Below are positions 39,996 through 51,354 of a DNA stretch of 64,000 nucleotides, piece by piece. The DNA comes from Synechococcus sp. CS-1325. GTDB taxonomy: Bacteria > Cyanobacteriota > Cyanobacteriia > PCC-6307 > Cyanobiaceae. The DNA lies in NCBI GenBank assembly GCA_025128135.1, contig JAHLYW010000041.1:116521-180520 (forward strand). The letters run 5' to 3'. Position numbers and translations under genes: made by a program. The notes below the pieces were generated by a model. That model did not search any database. It was not told the origin of the DNA and saw only the letters and a list, made by a program, of their open reading frames with translations. Within the stretch, counting starts at the first letter, position 1. Every line of letters begins with the position of its first letter.

Positions 39996-41156
39996 ATGGT
40001 CAGCCCGGCCGACCTTTTCAGCAGTCCGCTCAAAGTTGCTGTAGTCACGTTCGGGATCGCCGCCCTGCTCACGGCTCTGATCGTGCCGTTGGTCAGGAAG
40101 CTTGGCCTTCGCTACGGTCTGATCGATCCTCCCGATCCACGCAAGCAGCACGACGTGCCAATGGTGCGGCTCGGCGGGGTGGGGATGGTGGCCGGTTTTT
40201 CCCTGGCCCTGGCGATCATCTGGGCCCTGGGTGGATTCGGCAACCTGGAGCCCGCCAAGGATCAGCTGATCTGGACCACCCTGGCAGGCGCACTCTGCTT
40301 CTTCGTGATCGGCCTGGCCGACGATCTCTTCGCCCTGCCGCCCCTGCCACGCCTGGCCGGCCAGGTGGCCGTGGCGATGGCCGTATGGAGCCAGGGGGTG
40401 CGGATCGGCGCGATTGATCTGCCCTTCGGTCTGTTCGGCCAGCCACCTGCCAGCCTCGTCCTTCCCGATTGGCTCAGCCTGCTGGCCACCCTGATCTGGC
40501 TGGTGGGGATCACCAACGCGATCAACTGGATCGATGGCCTCGATGGGCTCGCCGCCGGGGTGGGCGGCATTGCCGCCATCGGCCTGCTGTCGGTGAGCTT
40601 CAGCCTTCAGCAGAGCGCCGCCGGATTGCTGGCGGCCGCCCTGGCCGGAGCGTGCTTCGGGTTTCTGCGTCACAACTTCAACCCCGCCCGCATCTTCATG
40701 GGCGATGGCGGCTCCTACTTCCTCGGCTTCACCCTGGCGGCGATCAGCATCGTGGGACCCGCCAAAGGACTGACCACCGTCAGCCTGCTGTTTCCGGTGC
40801 TGATCCTGTCGCTGCCCCTGGCCGACATGTCGGCGGTGATCATGGGACGGCTGAGCGAGGGCCATTCCCCCTTCTATCCCGACCGGCGCCACCTGCACCA
40901 CCGGCTGCTGCGGGCCGGCTTCAGCCATCGCCGCACGGTGCTGCTGATCTATGCCTTCACCCAGTGGCTGGCGGCCCTGGCCCTGGTGGCGGCCAACGTG
41001 GAGATGCGCTTTCTCTGGCTTGCCCTGGCCACGGCGGTGCTGATCGGAGCCGTGACCGGTTCCCGCCGCCGTCACGGGCGGGAGAGGGAGGCGGCGGCCT
41101 GCCTGCTGGCCGGGGAGCGGGGGAGTGCCGCCCCGATCGACCACCCCCAGCCGTGA
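39996..41156 (+). CDS. WecA/MraY-type polyprenyl-phosphate sugar-phosphate transferase
   Basis: A 386-residue membrane enzyme with about 11 spans that transfers a sugar-1-phosphate, probably GlcNAc-1-P, to undecaprenyl phosphate to start a lipid-linked polysaccharide. Catalytic loops are [33 protein letters not shown] and RRHLHHRLL; the last is typical of WecA rather than MraY. It overlaps cinA by one base (TGATG). It may act before the WecG-family transferase at 23599. Confidence 0.9.
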   Translation: MVSPADLFSSPLKVAVVTFGIAALLTALIVPLVRKLGLRYGLIDPPDPRKQHDVPMVRLGGVGMVAGFSLALAIIWALGGFGNLEPAKDQLIWTTLAGALCFFVIGLADDLFALPPLPRLAGQVAVAMAVWSQGVRIGAIDLPFGLFGQPPASLVLPDWLSLLATLIWLVGITNAINWIDGLDGLAAGVGGIAAIGLLSVSFSLQQSAAGLLAAALAGACFGFLRHNFNPARIFMGDGGSYFLGFTLAAISIVGPAKGLTTVSLLFPVLILSLPLADMSAVIMGRLSEGHSPFYPDRRHLHHRLLRAGFSHRRTVLLIYAFTQWLAALALVAANVEMRFLWLALATAVLIGAVTGSRRRHGREREAAACLLAGERGSAAPIDHPQP

Positions 41157-42418
41157 TGGGGGAGAGCAACCACTCAGGCGCCGCCGAGATCCTCTGCATC
41201 GGCACCGAGCTGCTGCTGGGCAACATCGTCAACGGCAACGCCCGCTGGCTGGCTGAGGAGCTGGCGGCGCTCGGCATCCCCCACTATCGCCAGACCGTGG
41301 TCGGTGACAACCGCGAGCGGCTGATCGAAGTGGTTCGGGAAGCGGCCGGGCGCTGCCGCCTGCTGATCTGCACCGGTGGCCTGGGCCCCACTCCCGATGA
41401 CCTCACCACCGAGGCCCTCGCCGCCGCCTTCGGCGCTCCTCTTCAGGAACGGCCGGAGGTCTGGGCCGATATCCAGGCCAAACTGGCGGGTCGTGGGCGG
41501 CCAGTCGCCGCCAGCAACCGCAAGCAGGCCCTGCTGCCGGAAGGGGCCGCCCTGCTTCCCAACCCCACCGGCACGGCGCCGGGAGTGATCTGGAGCCCCC
41601 GGCCGGGCTTCACAGTGCTCAGCTTCCCGGGTGTGCCGGCCGAGCTGCGGGCGATGTGGAACGGCACGGCGGTGCCCTGGCTGCGCAGCCAGGCGATGGC
41701 GGGGTCGGTGTTCGAGAGCCGGTTGCTGCGCTTCTGGGGAATCGGTGAATCGAGCCTGGCCGAGCAGGTGGCCGATCTGCTGGAGCTGGCCAATCCCACC
41801 GTGGCCCCCTATGCCGGGGCCGGAGAAGTGAAGTTGCGGCTCACCGCCCGGGCCGCCACGGCGGATGCGGCCAGGGCACTGCTGGGGCCGCTGGAAACGG
41901 AACTGCGGGCCCGCACGGGCCGGCTCTGCTTCGGCACCGACTCCGACAGCCTGGCCTCGGTGGTGCTGGAACGGCTGCGCCAGCGGGGAGAGACGCTGTC
42001 AGTGGCGGAATCCTGCACCGGTGGCGGCATCGGGGCCGCCCTGGCGGCGGTGCCCGGCGCATCCGATCGGTTTCTCGGTGGCGTGATCGCCTATGCCAAC
42101 ACCGTGAAAGCAGGCCTGCTCGGGGTTCCTGCCGAGCAGCTCGCCAGCCATGGAGCCGTGAGCGATCCAGTGGCGATCTCCATGGCCGAAGGGGCCCTCA
42201 CCGCCACCGGCAGCACCTGGGCCATCGCCGTGACCGGCATCGCCGGCCCGGGCGGCGGCAGTGCCGACAAACCGGTCGGGCTGGTCCACATCGCCGTGGT
42301 CGGCCCTGGGGGCGGCCGCAGTGAAGCGGTGCGTTTCGGGGCGCAGCGGGGGCGCACCTGGATCCAGACCCTCACGGTGGGTGAGGCCCTGAATCGGCTG
42401 CGTCTGGAACTGGGCTGA
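41156..42418 (+). CDS. cinA: CinA family protein (nicotinamide-nucleotide amidase / competence-damage)
   Basis: A 420-residue protein with an N-terminal MoCF-like domain ([26 protein letters not shown]) and a C-terminal NMN deamidase domain ([34 protein letters not shown]). It recycles nicotinamide mononucleotide and is linked to ADP-ribose clean-up. The start codon shares a base with the preceding stop. Confidence 0.93.
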   Translation: MGESNHSGAAEILCIGTELLLGNIVNGNARWLAEELAALGIPHYRQTVVGDNRERLIEVVREAAGRCRLLICTGGLGPTPDDLTTEALAAAFGAPLQERPEVWADIQAKLAGRGRPVAASNRKQALLPEGAALLPNPTGTAPGVIWSPRPGFTVLSFPGVPAELRAMWNGTAVPWLRSQAMAGSVFESRLLRFWGIGESSLAEQVADLLELANPTVAPYAGAGEVKLRLTARAATADAARALLGPLETELRARTGRLCFGTDSDSLASVVLERLRQRGETLSVAESCTGGGIGAALAAVPGASDRFLGGVIAYANTVKAGLLGVPAEQLASHGAVSDPVAISMAEGALTATGSTWAIAVTGIAGPGGGSADKPVGLVHIAVVGPGGGRSEAVRFGAQRGRTWIQTLTVGEALNRLRLELG

Positions 42419-42461
42419 TGGATCACCCGGTTTTAGGGTGTTTGCATCCACGGGAGTCACG

Positions 42462-43934
42462 GTGAGCGCCGGAACGCTGTACGACAAGGTCTGGGAACAG
42501 CACCGGGTGGCGGAGCTCCCCGGTGGTTCCACCCAGCTGTTCATCGGCCTCCACCTGATCCACGAGGTCACCAGCCCCCAGGCCTTCGCAGCCCTGCGCG
42601 ACCTGGGCCTCGGCGTGCGGCACCCGGAGCGCACGGTTGCCACGGTGGATCACATCGTGCCCACCACCTCCCAGGCCAGGCCCTTTGCCGATTCCCTGGC
42701 CGAGCAGATGCTCACCACCCTGGAGCGCAACTGCGGCGAACACGGCATCCCCCTGCACGGCCTCGGCAGCGGCCGCCAGGGAATCGTGCACGTGATCGCC
42801 CCGGAGCTGGGTCTCACCCAACCGGGCATGACCGTGGCCTGCGGCGATTCCCACACCTCCACCCATGGTGCCTTCGGCGCGATCGCCTTCGGGATCGGCA
42901 CCAGCCAGGTGCGCGACGTGCTCGCGTCCCAGAGCCTCTCGATGAACAAGCTCAACGTGCGCCGGATCTGGGTGGATGGCCAGCTCCAGAGCGGTGTCTA
43001 CGCCAAGGATCTGGTCTTGCACATCATCCGCAGCCTCGGGGTCAAGGGCGGTGTCGGCTTTGCCTATGAATTCGCCGGGCCCGCCATCGATGGCTTCTCG
43101 ATGGAGGAACGCATGACCCTCTGCAACATGGCGATCGAGGGGGGGGCCCGCTGCGGCTACGTCAACCCGGACGCCACCACCTTCGCCTACCTCCAGGGCC
43201 GTCCCTTCGCCCCGCCGGCCGGCCTGGCCTGGGAGCGGGCTGTGGCCTGGTGGAGCAGCCTGAGCAGCGGGGCCGATGCCGTGTTCGACGACGAGGTTCG
43301 CTTCGATGCCGCCCAGATCGCCCCAACGGTGACCTGGGGCATCACGCCAGGCCAGGGCATCGCCGTGGATGAGGCGGTGCCGACCCCGGATCAGCTCCAC
43401 GCCGACGAGCGACCGATCGCCGAAGAGGCCTACCGCTACATGGACCTGCGGCCAGGGATGCCGATCGTCGGCCTGCCGGTGGATGTGTGCTTCATCGGCA
43501 GCTGCACCAACGGCCGGCTGAGTGATCTGCGCGCCGCTGCCGCCGTGGCCCGGGGGAGGCAGGTGGCGGCGGGAATCCGCGCCTTTGTGGTGCCGGGTTC
43601 CGAGCAGGTGGCCCGCGCCGCCGAGGCCGAGGGACTCGACCAGCTGTTCCGGGCCGCCGGTTTCGAGTGGCGCGAACCCGGCTGCTCGATGTGTCTGGCC
43701 ATGAACCCCGACCGACTGGAGGGTCGAGAGATCAGCGCCAGCTCCAGCAACCGCAACTTCAAGGGGCGCCAGGGTTCGGCCAGTGGCCGCACCCTGCTGA
43801 TGAGCCCGGCGATGGTCGCGGCCGCTGCGGTCAGCGGCCATGTGGCCGACGTGCGCAAGCTGCTGGAAACTCCCGCCTCCCGCTCTCTTTCGCCGAATCC
43901 TGAAGCCGTGCTCTCCGCGGCCTGCCCGCCATGA
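42462..43934 (+). CDS. leuC: 3-isopropylmalate dehydratase large subunit
   Basis: A 490-residue aconitase-like subunit of leucine synthesis. The 4Fe-4S cysteines are in FIGSCTNGR and [11 protein letters not shown], and the active-site stretch [14 protein letters not shown] is intact. The GTG at 42462 (then [17 protein letters not shown]) is preferred to a GTG eight codons earlier because family members start there. It overlaps leuD by ATGA. Confidence 0.96.
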   Translation: MSAGTLYDKVWEQHRVAELPGGSTQLFIGLHLIHEVTSPQAFAALRDLGLGVRHPERTVATVDHIVPTTSQARPFADSLAEQMLTTLERNCGEHGIPLHGLGSGRQGIVHVIAPELGLTQPGMTVACGDSHTSTHGAFGAIAFGIGTSQVRDVLASQSLSMNKLNVRRIWVDGQLQSGVYAKDLVLHIIRSLGVKGGVGFAYEFAGPAIDGFSMEERMTLCNMAIEGGARCGYVNPDATTFAYLQGRPFAPPAGLAWERAVAWWSSLSSGADAVFDDEVRFDAAQIAPTVTWGITPGQGIAVDEAVPTPDQLHADERPIAEEAYRYMDLRPGMPIVGLPVDVCFIGSCTNGRLSDLRAAAAVARGRQVAAGIRAFVVPGSEQVARAAEAEGLDQLFRAAGFEWREPGCSMCLAMNPDRLEGREISASSSNRNFKGRQGSASGRTLLMSPAMVAAAAVSGHVADVRKLLETPASRSLSPNPEAVLSAACPP

Positions 43935-44554
43935 CCTCCCCCAGTTTCCCGTTCGGTCCGGTGCGCTCCGTGGCTGGCACCGCCGTGGCACTCAACGGCG
44001 ACGACATCGACACCGACCGGATCATCCCGGCCCGCTTCCTCAAATGCGTCACCTTCGAGGGCCTCGGCGAGCAGGTGTTCGCCGATGACCGCAGCGAGCG
44101 AGCCGGAGCCCATCCCCTCGATCGGCCTGAGCACCGGGGAGCGCGGATCCTGCTGGTGAATCGCAACTTCGGCTGTGGATCCAGCCGGGAACATGCTCCC
44201 CAGGCCCTGATGCGCTGGGGGATCCGGGCCGTGGTGGGGGAGAGCTTCGCCGAGATCTTCTTCGGCAACTGCCTGGCCCTCGGCATCCCCTGCCTGCAGG
44301 GTTCCCACGACCAGATCAGGGCCCTGCAGGCTCTGGTCGAAGCCCAGCCAGCCACTGTGTTCCGCCTGGAGGTGGACACCGCCGGCCTGCACAGCGACGG
44401 CGGCGCAGCCTGGCCCCTGGAGCTGGGACCCGGGCCAAGCCAGATGCTGCGGAGCGGCCAGTGGGATGCCACCGGTCAGCTCGTGGCCCACGATCAGGAG
44501 CTGCGCGATACGGCGGAGCGGCTTCCCTACCTGAACGGATTTGCTTCTGCCTGA
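43931..44554 (+). CDS. leuD: 3-isopropylmalate dehydratase small subunit
   Basis: A 207-residue swivelling subunit that completes the LeuCD dehydratase. Motifs are [16 protein letters not shown] and [17 protein letters not shown]. It is translationally coupled to leuC through a 4-bp overlap. Confidence 0.96.
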   Translation: MTSPSFPFGPVRSVAGTAVALNGDDIDTDRIIPARFLKCVTFEGLGEQVFADDRSERAGAHPLDRPEHRGARILLVNRNFGCGSSREHAPQALMRWGIRAVVGESFAEIFFGNCLALGIPCLQGSHDQIRALQALVEAQPATVFRLEVDTAGLHSDGGAAWPLELGPGPSQMLRSGQWDATGQLVAHDQELRDTAERLPYLNGFASA

Positions 44555-44611
44555 GGCTTGCCCTGGGCTGGTGGAAGGTGTGGCTGATGCAAATCAGGCC
44601 CGAAATGCCGC

Positions 44612-47600
44612 TCAGAACAGGCCGCCGCGCGGTTGACCGGGGGTGACCGGCTGATAGGGAACGAACGGCACTCCGGTGCCCTTGAAGCCGAAATCACCCA
44701 GGGTCACCCGCACGCCTCCCAATCCTTCGTAGGGGCTGTAATACACGCTGAAGGAATAGGCGCGGCGCTGCCAGCGCAGCTCCACGAACGACCCCGTCAC
44801 ATCGCCGTAGTTCGGGGAGGAACCATCCACGTTCAGGCCGATGCCGCCATTGAAGAGCAGGGGGCCGGCCAGTTGCTGCGTGAGACCGATTCCCACGGTG
44901 CCGAGGTCAACGGCCTGGTCAAAGCCGAACGGGCTCTGGCCCTGACGGACGCCGATGCCTCCGGTGATCGTCAGCTGGGTGAAATCAAGGAAAGGTTTGC
45001 TGAAATGGCCCAGGGTGAGCGTGGGCCCGCCGGAGAACGAGAGCACGTTCTGGTTGGTGCCATCTCCGAAGTAGGCGAGGTTGGCGGACAGGTTCGTGTT
45101 GATGGTGAGGCCGGGCACGATCGGCACAGGCGAATAACGCAGGGCAGCATCACGGGTTGAAGGCAACGCCGTTCCGGTCCAGAGCGGAATGGAGCTGTTG
45201 ATCGCGCCGTAGGCATTGGCCCGCCAGAGCTGGGCGAAGTTGTCCTGCTCACTGCCGTTCACGAAGATGTTGCTCTGGTAATTGCCGACCCCGACCCGCC
45301 AGAAATAGCTGTTGTACAGCCTGCCCCAGGCCGGCAGCACACCCTTCTGCTCCAGGGAGGTGCCATAGGCGGAATAGACATCCTGTTCGCCGAGCGAGCC
45401 ATTCCAGATCCGGAAGCGGTAGGCGGCGAACAGCCGCGCCACCGTGTCACCGACCAGGGGCAGACGCAGACTGCGCCGCAGATCCGCCCAGCTGCGGGTG
45501 CCATTGGCGATGTTGTCGGGATTGAACGTGGAGATGTCGAGATTGAAGTCGGTCTCGAAGCCCAGCAGCGGCGTGCTCAGGCGTGCCTCAAGGCCGAACA
45601 GATCCGCCAGGGTGGTGTTCTGCCCCACCGTGGAGGAGCCGGCGGAGGTTCCAGGCAGGGGGTAACTGTCGGTGGTGCCCTGGTAGGCCCGCTCCAGCAG
45701 GAACTGGGGTTCCAGCTGCAGGATGCCCCTGGCACCGATGCCGATCGGCTTGAGGCGGCGGCCGATGTAGAAGCCGTCACGATCCCTCTGGTCGGAGCCG
45801 AGCACCCAGCGGTTCTCCACCTCCTGTTCCTTGCGGATGCGGGTGCGGGTCGTCACCGGAATCGACAACCGATCCTCGAACTTGAGGCGATTGCGATTCG
45901 AGCGGATCACGATGTCGCCGTTCTTCTCCTGAACCGCCACGACATCGTCGGCGTCCATCCAGACCTGGGCGGGGGTGAAGGGATCGTTGCTGAAGCTGGC
46001 CCGGGTCGCCCTCCAGCCGGAGCGGGTGATCGTGATGCGGGGAGCCTGGAAACGCAGGCGGGTGAGGGTCCCCTGCACCAGACCCTGGTTGTTGAGACCT
46101 CGCAGGCGCCGCACCTGGGGTGGGGAAGCCGGGCCGAAGTCATTGTTCTGCTGGGTGTCGGTCAGGTCGGTGCCACCGGGAAGACCGAAGCGGCGTTCGG
46201 ATCGCAGCCCCTCCCGCGCCTGGACATCGGTGACCCGCTGCTCGACGGTGGCGATCGCCGCCTCCCGGGCCCGCTCCTGCTGGCGCAGCTCAGCGAAGCT
46301 GCGGCCTGGGGGCGACGCGGTCGCCGCAGCGGGGGCGGGGAGTTGGGTGGCTGGCGCGAGCGGCGGGACCGGATCAGGGGCCTCTCCGCCCATCGCCGTC
46401 TGCTCGAGGGCCTCAGAGAGCGAACGGGGTCGATCGGGAGGCTCGGCGCCGCGGTTGGCGCAGCCCTTGGCGGGAAGCATGGCGGCCTGGGGGGAAGGCT
46501 TGCTGGCGGGTGCCGCTCCGAAGCGGTGGCGCAACCCCAGCAGATAGGCATTGCTGCCTTCATTGACGCCGTTGTAGGTGCCGAAGGCACCCGAGCGGTG
46601 ATGAATGCGCCCCACCAACGACCACTGCGGAGAAACAGCAGCCTCCACTTCGAAGCCCAGGTAATTGAGCAGCTGGGAAGACCGGTCGCGGTAGGTGCTC
46701 TCGAAGTTGCTGGGGCTGGTGAGCAGGCTCACGCCCTGCACCACCCCCAGGCTCAGCCAGGGCCGCAGCCAGGCCCGCAGACCGATGCCGGCGGTGAATT
46801 CGCCGAAACCCTGGGCGGCGGTGTCGAGCCCTGAGCTGTCGCCCCTCGTGAAACGGCCGCTGAAACCGCTTCCCTTCTGGGCGGAGGCCCAGTGACCGAG
46901 GGCGTTGAAATCCAGTTCCACAGCAAATGGGCCCGATCGCCACACCCTTCGCTGCAGGCCGGCCCCGACCAGGGCCTCCTGGCGGAACTGACCATTGAAG
47001 AGGAAGGTATCGCCGAAATTCGCATCAAAAAGCTGTCCCCCCCAGAGGGTGCCGGCCCAGGGATGGGGATGCCAGTCGGGGATCGGTGGCAGGGCCGGTG
47101 GGCAGGCGATCGGCTCAGGCGGTGGCAGGGGCAGCGAAGGCGGCAGCTCGGGATTGAGGTCCAGTTCGCTGGTGGAGAGATCCAGGACCCCATAGACGTC
47201 CTCCAGCTCGCCAGTGGCCTCGATCAGGCTGAACCGCAGTCGGCTGGCCTGGAAAGCCTGGGCACCCCGGGCAAAGCGCACACTGCCACTGGCATAAACC
47301 GTGCGGTTGGTGGTGTCGTATTCGAGCCGCTCGGCCAGCAAACGCCCGCCGGCCACGGCTGCCTGCACATTGCCGGTGGCGACGTAGCGCTGGATCAGCT
47401 GATCGAATCCCTGCTGATCAGCGCTGATCTCGAGGAATTGGGGCGGGGCGGGATCCGGGCTGGGGGTGGGAGTTGAAGCTGGCGCAGGCGCTGGCGGGGG
47501 AGGAAGGGGTTGCGGTGGAGATGCCTGGGGTGCAGACGGCTGGAGTTGGGATGGCTGGGGTTCAGACGGCTGCGGCGATGGTGCCTCGGCCTCCAGCTCG

Positions 47601-47713
47601 ATCGAGGCTGGATCGTCAGCCAGGGGAAGAGCCTGAACGGGTCCCCAGCACCCCAGCAGGCCGGCTGTGCCGATCAACCCGATCGTCCAGGGGATGGGGT
47701 TCGCCGGGGGCAC
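44612..47713 (-). CDS. LptD-like outer-membrane LPS assembly protein (DUF3769)
   Basis: A 1033-residue protein with an N-terminal hydrophobic signal (TIGLIGTAGLLGCWG), a Pro-rich linker (residues ~40-90), an OstA/LptA-like region (YDTTNRTVYASGSVRFARG), then long amphipathic beta-strand sequence typical of an outer-membrane barrel, ending in an aromatic-rich last strand region. DUF3769 proteins are the cyanobacterial counterpart of LptD. A second low-complexity Ala/Pro segment occurs near residue 450. The next gene on this strand, psbI, starts upstream and is unrelated. Confidence 0.87.
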   Translation of the reverse strand: MPPANPIPWTIGLIGTAGLLGCWGPVQALPLADDPASIELEAEAPSPQPSEPQPSQLQPSAPQASPPQPLPPPPAPAPASTPTPSPDPAPPQFLEISADQQGFDQLIQRYVATGNVQAAVAGGRLLAERLEYDTTNRTVYASGSVRFARGAQAFQASRLRFSLIEATGELEDVYGVLDLSTSELDLNPELPPSLPLPPPEPIACPPALPPIPDWHPHPWAGTLWGGQLFDANFGDTFLFNGQFRQEALVGAGLQRRVWRSGPFAVELDFNALGHWASAQKGSGFSGRFTRGDSSGLDTAAQGFGEFTAGIGLRAWLRPWLSLGVVQGVSLLTSPSNFESTYRDRSSQLLNYLGFEVEAAVSPQWSLVGRIHHRSGAFGTYNGVNEGSNAYLLGLRHRFGAAPASKPSPQAAMLPAKGCANRGAEPPDRPRSLSEALEQTAMGGEAPDPVPPLAPATQLPAPAAATASPPGRSFAELRQQERAREAAIATVEQRVTDVQAREGLRSERRFGLPGGTDLTDTQQNNDFGPASPPQVRRLRGLNNQGLVQGTLTRLRFQAPRITITRSGWRATRASFSNDPFTPAQVWMDADDVVAVQEKNGDIVIRSNRNRLKFEDRLSIPVTTRTRIRKEQEVENRWVLGSDQRDRDGFYIGRRLKPIGIGARGILQLEPQFLLERAYQGTTDSYPLPGTSAGSSTVGQNTTLADLFGLEARLSTPLLGFETDFNLDISTFNPDNIANGTRSWADLRRSLRLPLVGDTVARLFAAYRFRIWNGSLGEQDVYSAYGTSLEQKGVLPAWGRLYNSYFWRVGVGNYQSNIFVNGSEQDNFAQLWRANAYGAINSSIPLWTGTALPSTRDAALRYSPVPIVPGLTINTNLSANLAYFGDGTNQNVLSFSGGPTLTLGHFSKPFLDFTQLTITGGIGVRQGQSPFGFDQAVDLGTVGIGLTQQLAGPLLFNGGIGLNVDGSSPNYGDVTGSFVELRWQRRAYSFSVYYSPYEGLGGVRVTLGDFGFKGTGVPFVPYQPVTPGQPRGGLF

Positions 47714-47793
47714 CGCAGATCCTGAGCAGCCGCCGATCCTGCCACGTCAGATCGACTGACCCGATCAACGGCATGGATTTGCGAGCCTGGGGT

Positions 47794-47913
47794 TCAGTCT
47801 TCGAGATCCTTGCGGCTGGGTGTGCGGGTGGGATCGCTGGCCAGAAAGCCGAATACGAAGATACCGATGAAGAAGAAGACGACCGAGTAAACCGAGATCT
47901 TGAGAGCGAGCAT
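47794..47913 (-). CDS. psbI: Photosystem II reaction centre protein PsbI
   Basis: A 39-residue single-span photosystem II subunit. Sequence [19 protein letters not shown], then [20 protein letters not shown], is essentially the family consensus. It has its own start at 47913 and is divergent from the mannosidase gene with a 76-bp spacer. Confidence 0.98.
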   Translation of the reverse strand: MLALKISVYSVVFFFIGIFVFGFLASDPTRTPSRKDLED

Positions 47914-47989
47914 GGTCCGTCCGGCGGGTGACAGGGAGTGACAGGCGCCAGGTGGGCCCTGAGTGACCCTGCGGCAGCGGCATCATCCT

Positions 47990-50900
47990 ATGGGTCCCCC
48001 GTGGCCTCCACCCATGCCGCAAGGCCACCAGAGCGTGCATCCCCCCTCGATTGAAACGTTTCGATCACGTTCGAGGCTGGATCTGCTGCCGCTGTGGCGG
48101 CGGCGCGACGCCGACGTGGCCGGTGATCGGGCCCTCGCCGACCCCTGGGGCCGCCTGCATCGACCCGACTGGCATCGCCGGGGACTGCTGATCTGGCCCC
48201 GGGGAGGGGTTGAGCTGACGCTGGTGCTTGCGCTGGCCTGCCCACCGTCCTGGCGGCAGGGGGGCCTCTGCCGGGCGCGGCTGGCCTTGCGCTGGTGGGC
48301 CATCGAGGCGGTGCTGCGGGTGAACGGGAAGCCGGTGCATCAGGGCGATCTCTACGATTCGTCCTGCCGCTGGCCACTGCCGGAAAGCTGGTGGCAGGGC
48401 GAGCCGCTGGAGCTGGAGCTGGAGTTGCGCAGCCCCCTCCATGACGACGGCGCCCTGATCCTGAGCCGCATCGAGCTGGAGCCGCTGGGAGCAGCCGACC
48501 CCGATGGCCTGCTCACCGCCACGGCCCTGGAGCTGGAGCAGCTGCGCCAGAGCGCCCCGGTTGGCCCTCCGCAACCGATGGCGCCCGACGCCGGCTTCCA
48601 TGTGCTCAGCCACGCCCATCTGGATCTGGCCTGGCTGTGGCCGGTGGCCGACAGCTGGCTGGCTGCCGAGCGCACCTTCCGCTCGGCCCTGGCGCTGATG
48701 CAGCGCCATCCCCAGCTCCACTTCGGCCATTCCACGCCGGCGCTCTACGCCTGGCTGGAGCGGCACCGGCCCGCCCTGTTCGGCGAGATCCGGGCGATGA
48801 TGCGCAGCGGCCGCTGGGAGCCCCTCAACGGGCCGTGGGTCGAAAGCGACTGCGTGCTGATCAGCACCGCGTCCCTGCTGCGCCAGTTCCAGGAGGGACA
48901 GGATTACAGCCGTCGCACCTTTCCGGAGTGGAGCCACGCCCTCGCCTGGCTGCCCGACAGCTTCGGCTTCGCGGCCGGACTGCCGAGCCTGGCCGCGGCC
49001 ACTGGTGTGCGCTGGTTCTGCACCCACAAGCTGGCCTGGAATGCCACCAACCCCTTCCCGCACCGGCTGTTCCGCTGGCGCGGCCGCTGTGGCGCCGAGG
49101 TGCTGACCCTGATGACAGGCCCGATCGGCAGTGACGGCGATCCGGTGGCCATGGAGCGGCATCGGCTGGAGTGGGAGCTGGCCACCGGACTGGCCACGGT
49201 TCTGTGGCTGCCCGGGGTGGGGGACCACGGTGGCGGTCCCACCGCCGAAATGCTGGCGCAGCTGGAGCTCTGGCAGGACCAGCCGACAACGGCGCCCCAG
49301 CAGCACGGCAGCCTGCGGGCCCACCTGGCCCAGCTGGAGGAGCATCGCGACCAGCTGCCGGTCTGGCGCGACGAGCTCTACCTGGAATTGCACCGCGGCT
49401 GCGCCACCAGCCGGCCGGATCAGAAACGCCACAACCGCAGCCTCGAGCGGCTGCTGCGGGAGGCGGACCTGGCAACAGGGCTGCTCTGGGCGGATTCCGA
49501 GCCCAGTCCCGAGCCCAGTCCCGAGCCCAGCTCCGACCCAACAGGCAACCAGGACGGCAACCAGGACGGCCGCGTCGACTGGCGGCCGTTGCTGTTTCAG
49601 CAGTTCCACGACATCCTGCCGGGCACCTCGATCGCCGATGTGTTCGAGCAGGCCGAGCCGGAATGGCGCCGCGCCAGGCGCCAGGCACGGCGCCAGCGCG
49701 ACCGCGCCCTGCAGGCCTGGTTGCCGGGCGGCAGCGGGACGGGATCAGAAGAGCAAAGCAACAACTGGTGGCTGATCGGACTCCAGCCGCTGCCGGCGGC
49801 CCCCCTCACCGTGCGCCTGCCAGCCGGTCCGTGGTGGCAGGGGCCCCAGCGACTGCCCGAGCAGCAGGCACCGGGGGGAGGGCAGTGGGTCCAGCTGGCC
49901 GGCAGCCCGGGAGCGGCGGCGCTGGCCCTCCGCCGTCGCCGCAGCCCGGTCAACCCCCTGCCCCCCCTGGCGATCGATGGACCGGTCCAGCTGAAGCGGC
50001 GCGATGCGGAGAACGGCGCGGGGTGGCTGCTCGGCAATGGCCGGATCCTGGCCCAGCTGGGGCCGACCGGACTCGAGCAGCTCCAGGGCGCCGATGGCCT
50101 GCCGCAGCTTTCCGCCCCCCTGGCCTGGTGCCGCTGGGGCGATCGCGGCGAGTTCTGGGATGCCTGGGACCTGGCCGGCGACCACCGCGATCACCCGCTG
50201 CCGCTGAGCTGGGAACCAGGCCCCGAGCTGGCCGAACAGGGGCCGCTCTGCTCTCGTCTGGTCTGGCGGGGGCAGGCCGGGGCCAGCCGGCTGCGACTGG
50301 ACATCCAGCTGCGCGCCGGCAGCCCCTGGCTGGAGCTGACCCTGAGCGTGGACTGGCGCCAGCGCCATGAACTGCTGCGGCTGGAGTTGCCGCTCGGCCA
50401 AAGAGCCCGGCGCTGGGCGGCGGACACCGCCGGGGGCGTGCTGGAGCGGCCTGCTGAGGTTTGCACCGCGCGGGAGGCGAGCCGCTGGGAAGTGCCGGCG
50501 ATCAGCTGGGTGGCCAGCCAGGCTGCCTCCAGTGGCCTGGCGGTGCTGCTCGACGGTCCCCAGGGCGTGTCGGCCGGGCCGGATCGGCTGGGGGTGTCCC
50601 TGCTGCGCGGACCGTGCTGGCCCGATCCAGGCGCGGATGGCGGCCTGCAACGCCTGCGGCTCGCCCTTCTCCCCTGCGCGGGGGGTTGGCGGCAGGCGGC
50701 GGTTGCCGCCGAGGCCGTGCGGTTCCGCGAGCCCCTCTGGCGGCGGCCGGGCGGCGGCGGCCAGGGATCCTGGTTGCCGATTCTGGACCTGGGCGACTCT
50801 GATCTTCGACTGATCGGCCTGCGACCTGATCCGGAAGCGGGGGTGCTGCAGCTCACGGTGCAGAACCTTTCGCCCTGCCGCCGGCAGCTGAGGCTCAGCC

Positions 50901-51049
50901 AGCCCTGGCAGCTGCTGGAGCGCCTGGCGACGGCGACGGATCAGGGCCCTGATGGCGAGCTCGGCCGCCTCGGGCCCTGGCAGCTGGCCAGCTGGCGGAT
51001 CCGGCGTCAGTCGGCCCGGCGTGACTCGGCCCGGCCTCAGTCGTCGTGA
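47990..51049 (+). CDS. Glycoside hydrolase family 38 alpha-mannosidase
   Basis: A ~1019-residue zinc-dependent alpha-mannosidase. The zinc and catalytic residues are visible in order: SHAHLDLAWLWP (His, Asp), AWLPDSFGFAAGLPS (nucleophile Asp) and LPGVGDHGGGPT (His). The C-terminal half is the usual beta-sandwich. Between the helical domain and the second half lies a low-complexity run of Ser-Glu-Pro and Asn-Gln-Asp repeats (about 49497-49568). The start may be the ATG at 47990, a GTG at 47963 or an ATG at 48014. Its end overlaps psbN by 13 bp. Activity could be on glycogen-like or surface mannosides; the substrate is unknown. Confidence 0.87.
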   Translation: MGPPWPPPMPQGHQSVHPPSIETFRSRSRLDLLPLWRRRDADVAGDRALADPWGRLHRPDWHRRGLLIWPRGGVELTLVLALACPPSWRQGGLCRARLALRWWAIEAVLRVNGKPVHQGDLYDSSCRWPLPESWWQGEPLELELELRSPLHDDGALILSRIELEPLGAADPDGLLTATALELEQLRQSAPVGPPQPMAPDAGFHVLSHAHLDLAWLWPVADSWLAAERTFRSALALMQRHPQLHFGHSTPALYAWLERHRPALFGEIRAMMRSGRWEPLNGPWVESDCVLISTASLLRQFQEGQDYSRRTFPEWSHALAWLPDSFGFAAGLPSLAAATGVRWFCTHKLAWNATNPFPHRLFRWRGRCGAEVLTLMTGPIGSDGDPVAMERHRLEWELATGLATVLWLPGVGDHGGGPTAEMLAQLELWQDQPTTAPQQHGSLRAHLAQLEEHRDQLPVWRDELYLELHRGCATSRPDQKRHNRSLERLLREADLATGLLWADSEPSPEPSPEPSSDPTGNQDGNQDGRVDWRPLLFQQFHDILPGTSIADVFEQAEPEWRRARRQARRQRDRALQAWLPGGSGTGSEEQSNNWWLIGLQPLPAAPLTVRLPAGPWWQGPQRLPEQQAPGGGQWVQLAGSPGAAALALRRRRSPVNPLPPLAIDGPVQLKRRDAENGAGWLLGNGRILAQLGPTGLEQLQGADGLPQLSAPLAWCRWGDRGEFWDAWDLAGDHRDHPLPLSWEPGPELAEQGPLCSRLVWRGQAGASRLRLDIQLRAGSPWLELTLSVDWRQRHELLRLELPLGQRARRWAADTAGGVLERPAEVCTAREASRWEVPAISWVASQAASSGLAVLLDGPQGVSAGPDRLGVSLLRGPCWPDPGADGGLQRLRLALLPCAGGWRQAAVAAEAVRFREPLWRRPGGGGQGSWLPILDLGDSDLRLIGLRPDPEAGVLQLTVQNLSPCRRQLRLSQPWQLLERLATATDQGPDGELGRLGPWQLASWRIRRQSARRDSARPQSS

Positions 51050-51177
51050 TCGTCGAATGGATCGGTGAGCCCCTTCGATGGCGGCCCGAAGGCCAGATAC
51101 ACGCCAAAACCGGTCAGGGCGAACAGCACCAGCAGAACGGTGATCGAGATCGAGAGCGCAGGGGAGGTGTCGGTCAC
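51037..51177 (-). CDS. psbN: PsbN protein
   Basis: A 46-residue single-span thylakoid protein needed for photosystem II assembly. The conserved part SPALSISITVLLVLFALTG is followed by FGVYLAFGPPSKGLTDPFDDH. The start is a GTG at 51177. It is divergent from psbH, the standard cyanobacterial and plastid arrangement. Confidence 0.96.
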   Translation of the reverse strand: MTDTSPALSISITVLLVLFALTGFGVYLAFGPPSKGLTDPFDDHDD

Positions 51178-51354
51178 GGGCGGGTGCGGCGGGCAGGGAG
51201 GGGGACGGAGGGCTGGATGGTCGGGCCGGATCAGGTTGCAACAGGAATGGTCGCGACCGGTTCCTGTTGCAACTCTCGACCGGGGCGGCCCGGTGCAGCA
51301 TCGAGACCTTTACAGTAGTGATTCCGATCCCCGTGCCAGAGAGGTTCAGCCGCC

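Noticed and set aside
38634-41144. An 836-codon open frame on the minus strand opposite glyA and the WecA-type gene
   Set aside because: It is a codon-bias shadow: the composition is His/Gln/Gly-rich without any domain, and both plus-strand genes are certain.
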